Positions 14,859 through 23,617 of a stretch of 64,000 nucleotides of DNA are shown piece after piece. Position numbers and translations under genes: made by a program. Source of the DNA: CAYLHS01 sp964496205 (GTDB lineage: Bacteria; Actinomycetota; Acidimicrobiia; Spongiisociales; UBA4744); NCBI GenBank assembly GCA_964496205.1, contig CAZBXV010000002.1, positions 16,905-80,904 on the forward strand. Direction: 5' to 3'. Below the pieces are notes generated by a model. That model worked only from the letters and a program-made list of their open reading frames with translations, was not told where the DNA came from and did no database searches. The first letter of the stretch is position 1. The number at the start of each line of letters is the position of its first letter.

Positions 14859-16607
14859 TCAGGGGCAGTACGGGTAGATCTCGCCGGCCGCCGCGATGGC
14901 GGCCGACCAGTCGAACTCCTGGCCATCACTGGCGTAGTAGTACGCGGTCCCATTGGGGAACAGCGCCACCACGATCCCCGAGTACCCGAGCATGACGGGA
15001 ACCCAGGTCTCGCATCCGAGGCCGGCTACCCGGTCGGCCCAGAATGAGTTGTTGTACCTGCCTCCGCCAACCCTGTCGACTCCAGGATCATTGGGGCTGC
15101 GCTGGAGGCCGGCGGCAAGGAGGGCTGGGTCGATGAGTTGCTCGCCGTTGGCGACACCTCCGTCGACGTTCAGGAACACGGAGATCTTGGCAAGGTCGTC
15201 GGGGATCCACCACAACCCCAACCCTCCCACTGCCTGTCCCTGCCAGTTGTCGTCGCGGGTACGCATCGTCTCAAACAGCCCTGGACCGATGCCAAGGGTC
15301 CGGTAGACGTCGTCGACGACGAACCGGAAGAGATCTTCGTCGGGACCTTCCTTCGACTGCAGGTAGGTCTGGAGTGCGTCGACGAGGATGAATGTGTCCG
15401 ATGTGTGATACACCCACGTGGTGCCGGGGTCTGCACCGTGCGGGTAGTGCAGCGCGTCGGCGAGCATCGGCTCCTTGTACTGGGCTGTCCAGAACGGATC
15501 GTCCCAATGCTCCTCGTCGACCATGTAGGCGGACGTCGTGAAGTTGCCCGATGCCATGTCGAGCAGATTGTCGAATGTGACCGAACTCCAGTCGCCCGGG
15601 CTGCCGGCTGTTTCGGGGACGTAGTCCTTCACCAGGAGGTCGGGCACCTCGGACCCATACTTCTCGGCGAGTCTCAGCAGGGCGATCGCGACGAACGCCG
15701 ACTTGGCCGTCGAGTAGGAGGGGACTCGCATGGACGCGCAGTAGGGATAGGTCCCGTAGCGCGTGTGGCAGCCGCCGATGTAGTTGGTTCCATCGATCAC
15801 GAATCCGAACCACGTCATGTTCTCGGGTACAACGCCGGCTCCGAATGCCGAGACATCGACCCCGGGATAGTCGCCGTCGAGCTGTTCGATTGACTTCACT
15901 GGCAGTCGGGCAGCGAGCTCCTCGGCGAACGATGTCCGCAGCTCGTCTGCCCTCTCAACGGGGCCGGGAAGGTACGCGGCGTCGAGGAGACCCCACAGAT
16001 CTGCTCGGAATGTGACCGTCGTTTCCTGGGTGATCTGGTACCAGACTCTTGAGACGCGTTGGTCATCGAACAGAAACGTCATGGTGCCGTTCAGCGTTGC
16101 GTTCGAGTCCTTCCAGACGAGGGCGAAGGGAAAGGACGCCCTTGTGAATCCCTGATCGTCCCCTTCATCCCAAGCGCGACCAGGTTCGAGGATGAGATTC
16201 CAGTGAGGGTCATCCGTGATGATGAGGCCGCGCTGGAAGGGGACGAGATAGCCGTCGGATGTCTGGACGAACGAATAGTCGAACTCTGGGAGATGACGCA
16301 CTTCTGCGTCCTCGTCGCCTCTGAGAACGGTCATGTCGCCGCTGGTCGCCTCATCGAGGAGTTCAAGCCGGCCCTCGAAGACGTGGGACGGAGGTGCAGC
16401 ATCGGAGGGGAGCGCGAGAGCGTCTTCGTCGAGGGGGGAAGTGACTTCGAAGCCTTCGGTGAGATCGCGATAGGTCAGGAGGTGGCGGCTGACCTTCCCT
16501 GATCCCCACTCAATGGGATCGAACTGCGACGCCGGCGCAGGGGCGGGGGAGGCACAGCCGCCAACCATCAGGAGGGCAGCAGCAACCAGGCCGAGCCTCG
16601 CTCTCAT
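14859..16607 (-). CDS. Serine hydrolase lipoprotein (beta-lactamase/PBP-like fold)
   Basis: 582 residues. Lipobox LMVGGC near the N-terminus places it on the outer face of the membrane. The C-terminal half is a beta-lactamase-related domain: YSTAKSAFVAIALL gives the S-x-x-K nucleophile motif (STAK), with LDMASGNF and YHTSDTFILVDAL further on. The first 250 residues are a beta-rich region I do not recognise. Substrate (peptide, ester or cell-wall stem) cannot be assigned. ATG 16607 has TAGGTT 6 bases upstream. Confidence 0.85.
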   Translation of the reverse strand: MRARLGLVAAALLMVGGCASPAPAPASQFDPIEWGSGKVSRHLLTYRDLTEGFEVTSPLDEDALALPSDAAPPSHVFEGRLELLDEATSGDMTVLRGDEDAEVRHLPEFDYSFVQTSDGYLVPFQRGLIITDDPHWNLILEPGRAWDEGDDQGFTRASFPFALVWKDSNATLNGTMTFLFDDQRVSRVWYQITQETTVTFRADLWGLLDAAYLPGPVERADELRTSFAEELAARLPVKSIEQLDGDYPGVDVSAFGAGVVPENMTWFGFVIDGTNYIGGCHTRYGTYPYCASMRVPSYSTAKSAFVAIALLRLAEKYGSEVPDLLVKDYVPETAGSPGDWSSVTFDNLLDMASGNFTTSAYMVDEEHWDDPFWTAQYKEPMLADALHYPHGADPGTTWVYHTSDTFILVDALQTYLQSKEGPDEDLFRFVVDDVYRTLGIGPGLFETMRTRDDNWQGQAVGGLGLWWIPDDLAKISVFLNVDGGVANGEQLIDPALLAAGLQRSPNDPGVDRVGGGRYNNSFWADRVAGLGCETWVPVMLGYSGIVVALFPNGTAYYYASDGQEFDWSAAIAAAGEIYPYCP

Positions 16608-16613
16608 GCCCCA

Positions 16614-16619
16614 AACCTA
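16614..16619 (-). promoter_or_regulatory. Putative leaderless -10 box (TAGGTT)
   Basis: Minus-strand TAGGTT, 6 bases before ATG 16607 of the serine hydrolase. Confidence 0.5.
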
Positions 16620-16629
16620 GGCCCTGGCG

Positions 16630-17055
16630 CTAGAGGTGGAACGTGAAGATGGTCGTGTCCGGGTCGCCCTCTACACCACCGACCTTTTCATACAGTGATA
16701 CTGCTCCGCTGTTGTGGCGCTCGGTGAGTACCCATGCTTCGCCGCAGCCGGCGTCGTGTGCTTCGGAGAGCACTCGTTCGATGAGCAGCCTGCCGATACC
16801 TTGTCGCCGGTAGCCCGGAGCGACGCCCACTTCGTTGATCCACATCTCCGGGCCCGTCTTGTCGGGATGGAAGTAGACGACAGCGCTGACGAATCCGACT
16901 ACCACATCTTCGTCGACCGCCACGACCAGCTTGTGACGCGGATCGCTGAGGAACAGGCGAGTGGAGCGCTCATCGATGGGGTCGTCGAACACTCCCGGCG
17001 CGACTCGGGTCAGCGTGTCTGCGTCGTCCGAACCGAGGAGTCTGATGTCGATCAC
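16630..17055 (-). CDS. GNAT-family N-acetyltransferase
   Basis: 141 residues. The acetyl-CoA pyrophosphate loop is seen in VAPGYRRQGIGRLLIERVL, preceded by the strand EMWINEVGV and followed by ALYEKVGG-like VSLYEKVGGVEGDPD. Its compact form resembles AAC(3)-I-type acetyltransferases, but that does not establish an aminoglycoside substrate. GTG 17055 is chosen because TAGGCT lies 8 bases upstream and family proteins start just here (IDIRLLGSDD); the longer frame to 17247 has no support. It sits 11 bases from the end of the PPOX-family gene. Confidence 0.88.
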   Translation of the reverse strand: MIDIRLLGSDDADTLTRVAPGVFDDPIDERSTRLFLSDPRHKLVVAVDEDVVVGFVSAVVYFHPDKTGPEMWINEVGVAPGYRRQGIGRLLIERVLSEAHDAGCGEAWVLTERHNSGAVSLYEKVGGVEGDPDTTIFTFHL

Positions 17056-17063
17056 TCTGGCAG

Positions 17064-17069
17064 AGCCTA
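17064..17069 (-). promoter_or_regulatory. Putative leaderless -10 box (TAGGCT)
   Basis: Minus-strand TAGGCT, 8 bases before GTG 17055 of the GNAT gene. Its TAG is also the stop codon of the upstream PPOX-family gene. Confidence 0.5.
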
Positions 17070-17564
17070 CGTCTGTCGATCGACGAACACCCGATAGCTG
17101 AGCCGCTCTCTGTGGCGACGCATCTCTCTCAGTCCGACACCGAGGCCGAAGCAGAGCCCCTGGGGGTCGGGGACCAGCTTCAGGAAGACGGCGCTTGCGA
17201 CGTGGGCCGTGTTGTCGCGCAAGATCCGGTGCTGTTCGAATGCCCATCGGCCGTCAGGATCATCGGTAGGGACGACGGTGACGGCGCCTGTGAACGTGAC
17301 ACAGCTTGCGGGCACGAAACTGAGAACCCGGTGGGGAAAGGTGACCACCAGTGAAGCGTTCGGGTTCGACCGAACGTTGCGTGTTTTGATGTAGCGCTCG
17401 CCTGTTAGCACGAACATAGCAAACCCCGACGAGGGTGGGCCGACTCCATACAGGACACCCGTCGAGTGCGGCCGACCGTTGGTGTCGATCGTCGTCAAGA
17501 CGCCGAAGGTCTTGTTGCGTATGGCGGCCTCAACTTGTTGGAACGTCAGAGGTGTGTCCGACAT
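17067..17564 (-). CDS. Pyridoxamine-5'-phosphate-oxidase-like (PPOX) flavin/F420-fold protein
   Basis: 165 residues beginning MSDTPLTFQQVEAAIRNKTFG. The split-barrel pattern is clear: GVLTTIDTNGRPHSTGVLYG, FVLTGERYIKTRNVRSNPN and SLVVTFPHRV. Members bind FMN, F420 or haem; which one cannot be told here. ATG 17564 has AGGAGG upstream, which decides against a longer frame reaching 17705. It is divergent from the GDPD gene with 73 bases between start codons. Confidence 0.88.
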   Translation of the reverse strand: MSDTPLTFQQVEAAIRNKTFGVLTTIDTNGRPHSTGVLYGVGPPSSGFAMFVLTGERYIKTRNVRSNPNASLVVTFPHRVLSFVPASCVTFTGAVTVVPTDDPDGRWAFEQHRILRDNTAHVASAVFLKLVPDPQGLCFGLGVGLREMRRHRERLSYRVFVDRQT

Positions 17565-17624
17565 GAGTCCTCCTGCCTCCAACCTACGCCCGCCCTCGCC
17601 ACGACGGCGAGGCTCTTCGGGTCC

Positions 17625-17630
17625 TAGACT
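17625..17630 (+). promoter_or_regulatory. Putative leaderless -10 box (TAGACT)
   Basis: Plus-strand TAGACT, 7 bases before GTG 17638 of the GDPD gene. Confidence 0.5.
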
Positions 17631-17637
17631 CGCCGCC

Positions 17638-18420
17638 GTGATCGACTGGTTGCGTCCGACTGCGTTCTCACACCGTGGAGGACGGCTTCTGTGGCCCGAG
17701 AACACCCTGTACGCCTTCCAGCAGTCGTACGACCTCGGGTTCCGCTTCTTCGAGACCGACCTTCATCTCACGAGGGACGGGCACATCGTTCTGTTTCACG
17801 ACGACTACCTGGATCGCACAACCGACGGGTCTGGTGACGTGTGCGACTACACGCTGGAGGAGCTCAAAGGGGTCGATGCGGCGTTCCGTTTCGGGGCCGA
17901 TCGTGACTGGCCATTCCGAGGGCAGGGGATTGTCGTCCCGACGTTGGAGGAGATTGTCACCACGTTCCCTGACATCTCCATGACGCTCGAACTGAAACAG
18001 GGCGGGCTGGAGCATGTCCTCGTCGAGTTGGTACGACGCCATGATCTGTGGGATCGGATCATCGTTGGCGGGTTCGACGACAGTTGGGTCGGGGCTGTCA
18101 GGGAGGCGTCGGGCGGACGGATTCCGACATCCACGGCACGCAACGAAGGGCTCCTCTTCTGGGCCGCTTCCAGGGTCGGAATCGGCCTGCGGACACCCGC
18201 CGCAGCACTTCAGATCCCTGTGACCTACGGACGCTTCATCAAGCTCGACAGGCGGTTCCTCGACGCGACCCGTAAGGCCGGCAAACTCATGCACATTTGG
18301 ACGGTCAACGAGGCTGATGAGATGCATCGACTGTTGGACATGGGGGTGGACGGGATCATGAGCGACCGGCCGGATGTTCTCAGGGCCGTGTTCGAGGAAC
18401 GGGATCTGCCCCTTGCCTAG
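17638..18420 (+). CDS. Glycerophosphodiester phosphodiesterase (cytoplasmic type)
   Basis: 260 residues. Hydrolyses glycerophosphodiesters from phospholipid turnover to glycerol-3-phosphate and an alcohol. The family motifs are all visible: AFSHRGGRLLWPENTLYAF, FETDLHLTRDGHIVLFHDD, and a C-terminal HIWTVNEADEMHRLLDMGVD with GIMSDRPDVL. There is no signal peptide. GTG 17638 has a TAGACT box 7 bases upstream; the longer frame from 17479 overlaps the divergent PPOX gene and is not supported. The next gene starts inside its last codons. Confidence 0.95.
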   Translation: MIDWLRPTAFSHRGGRLLWPENTLYAFQQSYDLGFRFFETDLHLTRDGHIVLFHDDYLDRTTDGSGDVCDYTLEELKGVDAAFRFGADRDWPFRGQGIVVPTLEEIVTTFPDISMTLELKQGGLEHVLVELVRRHDLWDRIIVGGFDDSWVGAVREASGGRIPTSTARNEGLLFWAASRVGIGLRTPAAALQIPVTYGRFIKLDRRFLDATRKAGKLMHIWTVNEADEMHRLLDMGVDGIMSDRPDVLRAVFEERDLPLA

Positions 18421-18967
18421 GATCGCCCGACTTCAGGCGCAGCGCACCCGTCTCAAGGCCGGCGGTACCTACGATCCAGCGGCGTTGCTGTGCCCGGAAC
18501 GGGCGTTGTTGACCCGCCAGGGCATGCTGGCTGCACACGACGGAGGGTGGGTGCTTGACGCCCACCATGCCTCACACCCGCAGCGCACCCGGTGGAACGC
18601 CGAAGGGAACGTCTCGATCGGATTCACATCTCACTACGAGCACATGTGGACGCGGTTCAGGCGTCGCCCGGTGGGTGTCGCCGGCGAGAACATCATCATC
18701 GAAACGGACAGGATGTGGACCCTCGACGATCTTGCCGGGGGTCTCGTGGTCGTTACGGCCTTTGGCGAGATCCGACTGGACGGTTTCGAGATCGCCCAAC
18801 CGTGTGTTCCGTTCACCCGGTTTCTCTCCGGACGTCCCGACGCCGATGCCGCGGATCTCCAGACCGATCTCGCGTTCCTTCGAGATGGCGTCCGCGGGTT
18901 CGTCACGGTGATGGACGATCTTCAGGCGCCTGTTGAGATCAGGGTCGGCGACGAGGTGCGTATCTGA
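18413..18967 (+). CDS. MOSC-like domain protein
   Basis: About 184 residues. The C-terminal part shows the MOSC-type order: VGVAGENIIIE, then EIAQPCVPFTRFL with a single Cys, then GVRGFVTVM and VEIRVGDEVRI. MOSC domains carry sulfur or bind molybdenum cofactor-related ligands. The likely start is TTG 18413 (PRIARLQAQRTRLKAGG), overlapping the GDPD stop by 8 bases, so expression would be by coupling; an ATG at 18374 in the same frame or one at 18524 are alternatives. Confidence in the gene is high, in the family moderate. Confidence 0.7.
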   Translation: MPRIARLQAQRTRLKAGGTYDPAALLCPERALLTRQGMLAAHDGGWVLDAHHASHPQRTRWNAEGNVSIGFTSHYEHMWTRFRRRPVGVAGENIIIETDRMWTLDDLAGGLVVVTAFGEIRLDGFEIAQPCVPFTRFLSGRPDADAADLQTDLAFLRDGVRGFVTVMDDLQAPVEIRVGDEVRI

Positions 18968-19033
18968 ATCCCCGCCCCCCGCGTGGACGTCGGTTCTGTC
19001 GGTGGTGCGATCGAGTGCTTGCCGTCTGTCGTC

Positions 19034-19513
19034 TCAGAACTTCCTCGGCACCGACCCTGTCAGGGTGAACAGCGCTCGCATCAACTTGTGCCCCGGATCG
19101 GCGGCGGGATCGAACATCAATGGGCACCCGCCAGGGATGACATCGATTCCGTGCGCCTTCCCGTAGTCCACAGCGGGCTCGCTCATGCTTCCCGGACCGA
19201 CCCCCCGGTGGAGCCAGACCCTCTGGATGCCGAGATTGACGCAGTCGCGGACCACGCCCTCGGCGGCCTCCGGGGTCGTTGCGACCAACACTGCATCGAC
19301 CCCTCCCGCGATGTCTGCGAGAGAGTGATAGCAGTGGTCACCTTCGACTTCGTCGGCGTTGGGGTTGACGGCGAACACCTCATAGCCGCGGTCGCGAAGG
19401 CGTCTGTAGACGCCGTTGCCGCTGTGCCCGCCCTCCGGGTGACGTGATACGCCGGCGACGGCAATCCGTCGCTGGGCGAGGAAGTCTCCTGCTGCTTCCC
19501 GTAGTGTGGTCAT
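19034..19513 (-). CDS. CoA-binding domain protein (YccU-like)
   Basis: 159 residues of the Rossmann-type CoA-binding fold: RRIAVAGVSRHPEGGHSGNGV, VFAVNPNADEVEG, VDAVLVATTPEAAEGVVRDC, RVWLHRGVGPGSMS and VIPGGCPLMFDPAAD with its conserved Cys. These stand-alone domains bind CoA; their role is not settled. ATG 19513 has GGAGG upstream. It is the last minus-strand gene of the block before a hairpin at 19603. Confidence 0.92.
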   Translation of the reverse strand: MTTLREAAGDFLAQRRIAVAGVSRHPEGGHSGNGVYRRLRDRGYEVFAVNPNADEVEGDHCYHSLADIAGGVDAVLVATTPEAAEGVVRDCVNLGIQRVWLHRGVGPGSMSEPAVDYGKAHGIDVIPGGCPLMFDPAADPGHKLMRALFTLTGSVPRKF

Positions 19514-19602
19514 GGTGCCTCCGACGCGTGACCTCAGACTACCCTCAAGCGGGGTGCGGTTCCGTGGCCGTCGCGTTGGTCGGACGCGGACTCAACAGCC
19601 GA

Positions 19603-19637
19603 AAGGTGGCTCGCCGGTGTCACCGGCGAGCCACCTT
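19603..19637 (-). terminator. Perfect 17-bp hairpin after the secreted-peptide gene
   Basis: Arms aaggtggctcgccggtg and caccggcgagccacctt, separated by one T, form a very stable stem (loop formed by opening the inner pairs). It lies 37 bases past the stop of the minus-strand gene 19675-19983 and before the next gene. No long T-run follows, so termination is likely but not of the strictest kind. Confidence 0.75.
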
Positions 19638-19674
19638 GGTTGCGACGACTCCCCGTTCCCTTGAGCATGAGGGT

Positions 19675-19983
19675 CTAGCTCGGGGTGTTGTCGGGGTTCG
19701 ATCCACCCCTGCAGGCGTCTCCAGGATTGAAGTCGTGAGGGCTGATCCGTCCGCTCTTCACATCCTGTCCATACGACTGCGTCCGTCCGGGTGGGCCGCT
19801 CTGAGAACCGTCTGGATAGTCATTGAGTCCTGAGAATGCGCAGATGGAGTTGGCGTGGGAAGGGGCCGCCGTTTCCAAGCCGTTGTGCCCATTGACTTCC
19901 CCAGCAAATGCGGGAGTGGCTCCCACCACCATCACCGTGACCATCAGCGCTACCAGCAGTGTGATTGACAGTGATCGTCTCAT
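19675..19983 (-). CDS. Small secreted protein
   Basis: 102 residues with a classical signal peptide (MRRSLSITLLVALMVTVMVV, cleavage near TPAFA-GEV). The mature part is about 75 residues, polar, Gly/Ser/Pro-rich with two Cys (NSICAFSGLNDYPDGS and GDACRGGSNPDN), perhaps one disulfide. I do not recognise a family. ATG 19983 has GGAGG upstream. It follows the SCO4226-like gene by 36 bases on the same strand and ends before a strong hairpin. Confidence 0.75.
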   Translation of the reverse strand: MRRSLSITLLVALMVTVMVVGATPAFAGEVNGHNGLETAAPSHANSICAFSGLNDYPDGSQSGPPGRTQSYGQDVKSGRISPHDFNPGDACRGGSNPDNTPS

Positions 19984-20019
19984 TCTGACTTACCTCCGTG
20001 TTTCGTTGTGCTGACAGAG

Positions 20020-20271
20020 TCAGCTGTTCTCGCTGACGGGATAGATCTCGTCGGCGACGAGCCCGTGAGCCTCCCGGTGAACGGTGTTGGCGTCCTCCGC
20101 GCTGTCGGCCTCGACGAGGCAGAAGATCTTCCCCGCGCTCTCGTCGACCCAGTAGCGGAGGTAGCTCACTCCGTACTTGCTCTGCGTCTCGAGATCGGCC
20201 TTGTGGGCATCCGCAACGTCCGCTCCGGAGACTCCTCCCTCGATGGTGTGTACGTCCATGAAGAGTGACAC
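20020..20271 (-). CDS. SCO4226-like nickel-binding protein (DUF4242)
   Basis: 83 residues. The beginning MDVHTIEGGVSGADVADAHK, the YGVSYLRYWVDESAGKIFC core and VHREAHGLVADEIYPV closely follow the SCO4226/DUF4242 family, ferredoxin-like dimers in which a nickel ion is held by His and other ligands. Physiological role of the family is poorly defined. The start is GTG 20271 with AAGGAGG upstream. Adjacent to a large LuxR-type regulator on the same strand, which may or may not control it. Confidence 0.9.
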   Translation of the reverse strand: MSLFMDVHTIEGGVSGADVADAHKADLETQSKYGVSYLRYWVDESAGKIFCLVEADSAEDANTVHREAHGLVADEIYPVSENS

Positions 20272-20363
20272 GCAAACCTCCTTGCTTTGTCAGTCCAAGA
20301 ACGTAGGGGGAACACGGCGGCGCGTCATCGGGGACGACCACTCAGTTGTGGCGCCGCAGGTAC

Positions 20364-22922
20364 CTACTTGCCGTCGGAGAGAAGACCGAGCGATTCGGCC
20401 CGGACGACCGCCTTTGAGCGAGTGTTCGCGTCGAGCTTCGACATGACGGCCGAGACGTGGTTCTCGACGGTACGAGGGGAGATGAAGAGCCGGTCGGCGA
20501 TTTCCATGTTGGAGAGACTCTCACCGAGGAGCGCGAGGATCTCCATCTGTCGGGCGGTGAGACCGACGACGTTGCTTCTGGTCGCACGGCCCCTGCCTCT
20601 GGGAACCGCGATGCCCTCGTCCCTCAGCGCCTTCCTGAGCTTCGCTGCAACGGCGGTTGCCCCAAGGGTCTCGAGCACCTCGACGGCCTGCAGTCTCGAG
20701 TTCCGATCTCCGCGCATCAGTGCCAACGCCTGCTCATAGGGAACGCCCTTCTGGTTCCAGATGACCGCCGCCTCTGCGGCTCTCCCCTCCATCACGAGTC
20801 GATACGGCTCGGCAATTCCGTGTGGGATGTCGGTGAGTTCATCCAGTTCCCAGAGCCAGAACGCAATCGATCCTGCCGAATAGCGGAACCCTCGCTCGAG
20901 TTCGGAGGCCATCACCCCGTGGAACTCGGCCACTGGAACATCCGTGCTGCCACCGATCCACATAGACTCGGCCAATGCTGCCGCGGCAGGCGCCAGACGC
21001 TGGTTTTCGCCGGCGGCGAGTGCCATTTCCCACGCCGTCTTCAGCGTTGGTCGAGCCGAGTCGCGCCCCTTCCTCGCCGCAATCACACCGAGGATCGGCT
21101 TGGCCACCATCTGACTGAGCGGCCAGCTGTTGAGCACATGGTTTGCAAGATCCTCCGCTCTCGTCCATTCGCCTTCGAGCTCGAGGATCCGCGCGTACAT
21201 CGCTTCTGCGTAGGCTTCGAGCGCGGGGAGTTCGTGTCGAGCAGCCGAGGCGATCGATCTCTGGATGTAGTCCGAAGCGATAGGAAGATCTCGGAACTCG
21301 ACAGCTGCCCACGCGTGATTGAACAGAGCTCGGCTTTCCTCATACCACTGGCCGGACGCTTCGGCACGCCGCCACGCCTCATCGAGACTTGCCCGGCCTT
21401 CCGGATAGTTCGCGATGTTTTCCACGATGCCTCGATGGTTCAGTGAACGGATGAGCACGCTCTCGTCGATGTCGGCACCTCCGGCTTCGAGGGTCCGGTC
21501 CACCAGCTCAGGGACGACGGAGACATCTCCCGCCATGGTGTGCAGGTAGGCGTTCACTTCGAGGGCCCTGGCGAGATCGTCGCCGCGAGGGTTGTCTCCG
21601 AGGACCTCTACGGCTTGGCGAGCGCGTTCCTCGGCAAGGACACGTTGGCCGGCGTTCTCCAGGAAGTGAGCTGCCTGCGCCAGTGCCCTGGACTCCGCAC
21701 GCCGGTCACCCACACTCCGATAATGGGCGAGTGCCTCCTCGTTGAGTCGCACTGCGTCGGTGATGTTGTCGACCAAGAACTCCTCTCGAGCCCATTCGTC
21801 GAGAAGGGGTCCCAGTTCATCCTTGGCGAACCGGTCGAGGTGCGGTCCGACTTCTCTGAAGTCCTCGGCCGCCTGAACGTGGCTCCCCATTGCCGCCGCG
21901 TAGCGGGCCGATCGCGGGGCGAGATCAACAAGCCGATCGATGTCGTTTGCCTCGACGGCGCAGTGGATGAGGAGACATGGATGGGTTTCTTCCGGGAGAC
22001 CATCGAGGACCGCACGGTGTTTGGCGAGGCGCTCACCGCCCGTCAGCGAACTCTCGACGACCCGGCGTATCAGATCATGACGGAAGCTGACCGTTCCGCT
22101 CTCGACGACCAGAAGCCCACGCATCTGGCATTCATCCATACGGTTCTCGTCGGCGCCTGGCAGCCCCAGGGCATCCAGGATCGGGAGCGGCTCGGGCACG
22201 ACCGCGAGTGCCTTCAGCATCTCCTGGGCTCCGATGGACAACCTCTGCACTCGCGCCATCACGGAATCCTGAAGCGACGTCGGGACCAAGTCGTCGGAGG
22301 TCATCTCGCCGATCAGGAAGGGGTTCCCGTTGGTGGCGACCATCACCTCGTCGAGATCGAGATGAGACGTGCCGATCATCGAGGCGACGGCCGAAGGTGA
22401 CAGCCCGCCCAGCTGAATCCGGAGGACGTCCTCGGGAGGAAGATCGCCGATGACCCTGCGGAGGGGATGCTCGAAGTCCACCTCGCCATCCCGGTAGGTG
22501 AGAAGGAGCAACCCCCGGGTTCTGCCGATCCGTCGGCCCACATACCTGATGGCATCCAGCGTCGCCTCGTCGGCCCATTGGGTGTCTTCGATGACCATGA
22601 TGGTGGGGCGCAGTGATCGTGAGAGGAGATCCAGCACGGTCTCGAGCAGACGCGGGCGGTCTCCTTCGCCAAGGGGTTCCCCGAGCAGGGGCTCGGCGCG
22701 TGCCATGTCCCAGAATGGGCTGAGTGGTTGGGGGATCAGGAGGTCGTCACAGGTCCCTGTGAGTATCTGCGCGTCGTGAGTGTGCAGCCCGATGAACGCT
22801 CTCACCAGGGAGGTCTTGCCGATACCGGCTTCGCCCCTGATCAGGACGACCTTGCCGCCGGAATCGATCCCTTCCAGGAGATCCGACAGGAGAGTCAGCT
22901 CTGTTTCCCTCTCGAGCAGCAC
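20364..22922 (-). CDS. Large LuxR-family regulator with AAA-type ATPase domain
   Basis: 852 residues. N-terminal ATPase: Walker A GEAGIGKT (about residues 30-37) and Walker B-like TIMVIEDTQWADE. The middle 500 residues are helical and TPR-like. The C-terminus is a LuxR helix-turn-helix: GLTARQMEILALLGESLSNM, IADRLFISPRTVENHVSAVM. This is the LAL/MalT-like architecture, in which ligand and ATP binding switch a transcription activator. Ligand unknown. GTG 22922 has TAGCCT 6 bases upstream, so it is probably leaderless. The regulon may include the two small genes downstream. Confidence 0.93.
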   Translation of the reverse strand: MLLERETELTLLSDLLEGIDSGGKVVLIRGEAGIGKTSLVRAFIGLHTHDAQILTGTCDDLLIPQPLSPFWDMARAEPLLGEPLGEGDRPRLLETVLDLLSRSLRPTIMVIEDTQWADEATLDAIRYVGRRIGRTRGLLLLTYRDGEVDFEHPLRRVIGDLPPEDVLRIQLGGLSPSAVASMIGTSHLDLDEVMVATNGNPFLIGEMTSDDLVPTSLQDSVMARVQRLSIGAQEMLKALAVVPEPLPILDALGLPGADENRMDECQMRGLLVVESGTVSFRHDLIRRVVESSLTGGERLAKHRAVLDGLPEETHPCLLIHCAVEANDIDRLVDLAPRSARYAAAMGSHVQAAEDFREVGPHLDRFAKDELGPLLDEWAREEFLVDNITDAVRLNEEALAHYRSVGDRRAESRALAQAAHFLENAGQRVLAEERARQAVEVLGDNPRGDDLARALEVNAYLHTMAGDVSVVPELVDRTLEAGGADIDESVLIRSLNHRGIVENIANYPEGRASLDEAWRRAEASGQWYEESRALFNHAWAAVEFRDLPIASDYIQRSIASAARHELPALEAYAEAMYARILELEGEWTRAEDLANHVLNSWPLSQMVAKPILGVIAARKGRDSARPTLKTAWEMALAAGENQRLAPAAAALAESMWIGGSTDVPVAEFHGVMASELERGFRYSAGSIAFWLWELDELTDIPHGIAEPYRLVMEGRAAEAAVIWNQKGVPYEQALALMRGDRNSRLQAVEVLETLGATAVAAKLRKALRDEGIAVPRGRGRATRSNVVGLTARQMEILALLGESLSNMEIADRLFISPRTVENHVSAVMSKLDANTRSKAVVRAESLGLLSDGK

Positions 22923-22928
22923 ACGTGC

Positions 22929-22934
22929 AGGCTA
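22929..22934 (-). promoter_or_regulatory. Putative leaderless -10 box (TAGCCT)
   Basis: Minus-strand TAGCCT, 6 bases before GTG 22922 of the LuxR-type regulator. The 290 bases beyond it (to 23213) hold no convincing gene. Confidence 0.5.
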
Positions 22935-23213
22935 TACCGCGAGTGGAACCTAGGACTCGGGTTCTCGACGACGGTCTTCCGGTCGTCTGAGCCGCCGCTA
23001 TCTAGAGACCAGCCTCGAACCGGATAGGCAGCCCGAATGGCGAATCCCGGCGCGATCGACACCGGAAACCTGGGTACAGAGGTTGCGCTCGCTCCGGCTG
23101 ATCCCGAATCATTCGTGGTTCCCACGTCGAACAACCCTCTCGAATCGAACGCTCTTCGAGCCCGGGAGATCATCTATCTGGGGAACATCGCTCAGCCAGC
23201 CGGTGCCAGTCAC

Positions 23214-23447
23214 TCAGCGTTCGTGCGGCGGTGGTCCAGAAGAGGCTTCGCGGTCCTTCGGTGGCTCTTCGCGGCGTTTCGCTCGCTCGATCTGGTCGGC
23301 TTGACCTTCGACGGCGCAACGGCCGCAGAAGGGCCTCTTCTTGACGATCACCACAGCGGGGGCATAGCAGCGGCTGCACGACAGGCTCTGTTCGCCTGCA
23401 CCCACGGGCACGCCGTATGCACGCCATCCCAGAACGAAGTGGTTCAT
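23214..23447 (-). CDS. Small protein with a CxxC...CxxC zinc-ribbon-like motif
   Basis: 77 residues from ATG 23447 (MNHFVLGWRAYGVPVG). The middle is LSCSRCYAPAVVIVKKRPFC followed by GRCAVEG, that is C-x2-C-x13-C-x2-C, as in small zinc ribbons. The C-terminal third is charged and probably disordered. No clear ribosome site; TTG 23489 is an alternative start in the same frame. It is divergent from the radical SAM gene. Codon use is ordinary. Function unknown. Confidence 0.5.
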   Translation of the reverse strand: MNHFVLGWRAYGVPVGAGEQSLSCSRCYAPAVVIVKKRPFCGRCAVEGQADQIERAKRREEPPKDREASSGPPPHER

Positions 23448-23617
23448 GGATCTGATATCGGCAGAGCATCGGTGTTGTCGGAGAATCAACTCTGCAATCC
23501 CCGTATTGCCTAGTCACACGTGGAAAACTGTTCGAGACGAGGTTCTTTCGACTCTCCACGAACCTGTCCTCCGCCTCTACTGGCCGAGGCGGCGTCCACG
23601 TACCGTTGAGGTGGACC

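Noticed and set aside
16630..17055. Aminoglycoside 3-N-acetyltransferase
   Set aside because: Resemblance to AAC(3)-I is limited to general GNAT features and length; no basis for a resistance call.
23037..23513. 158-codon plus-strand frame
   Set aside because: No motif, no ribosome site, and it overlaps the Cys-rich minus-strand frame, which looks more protein-like.
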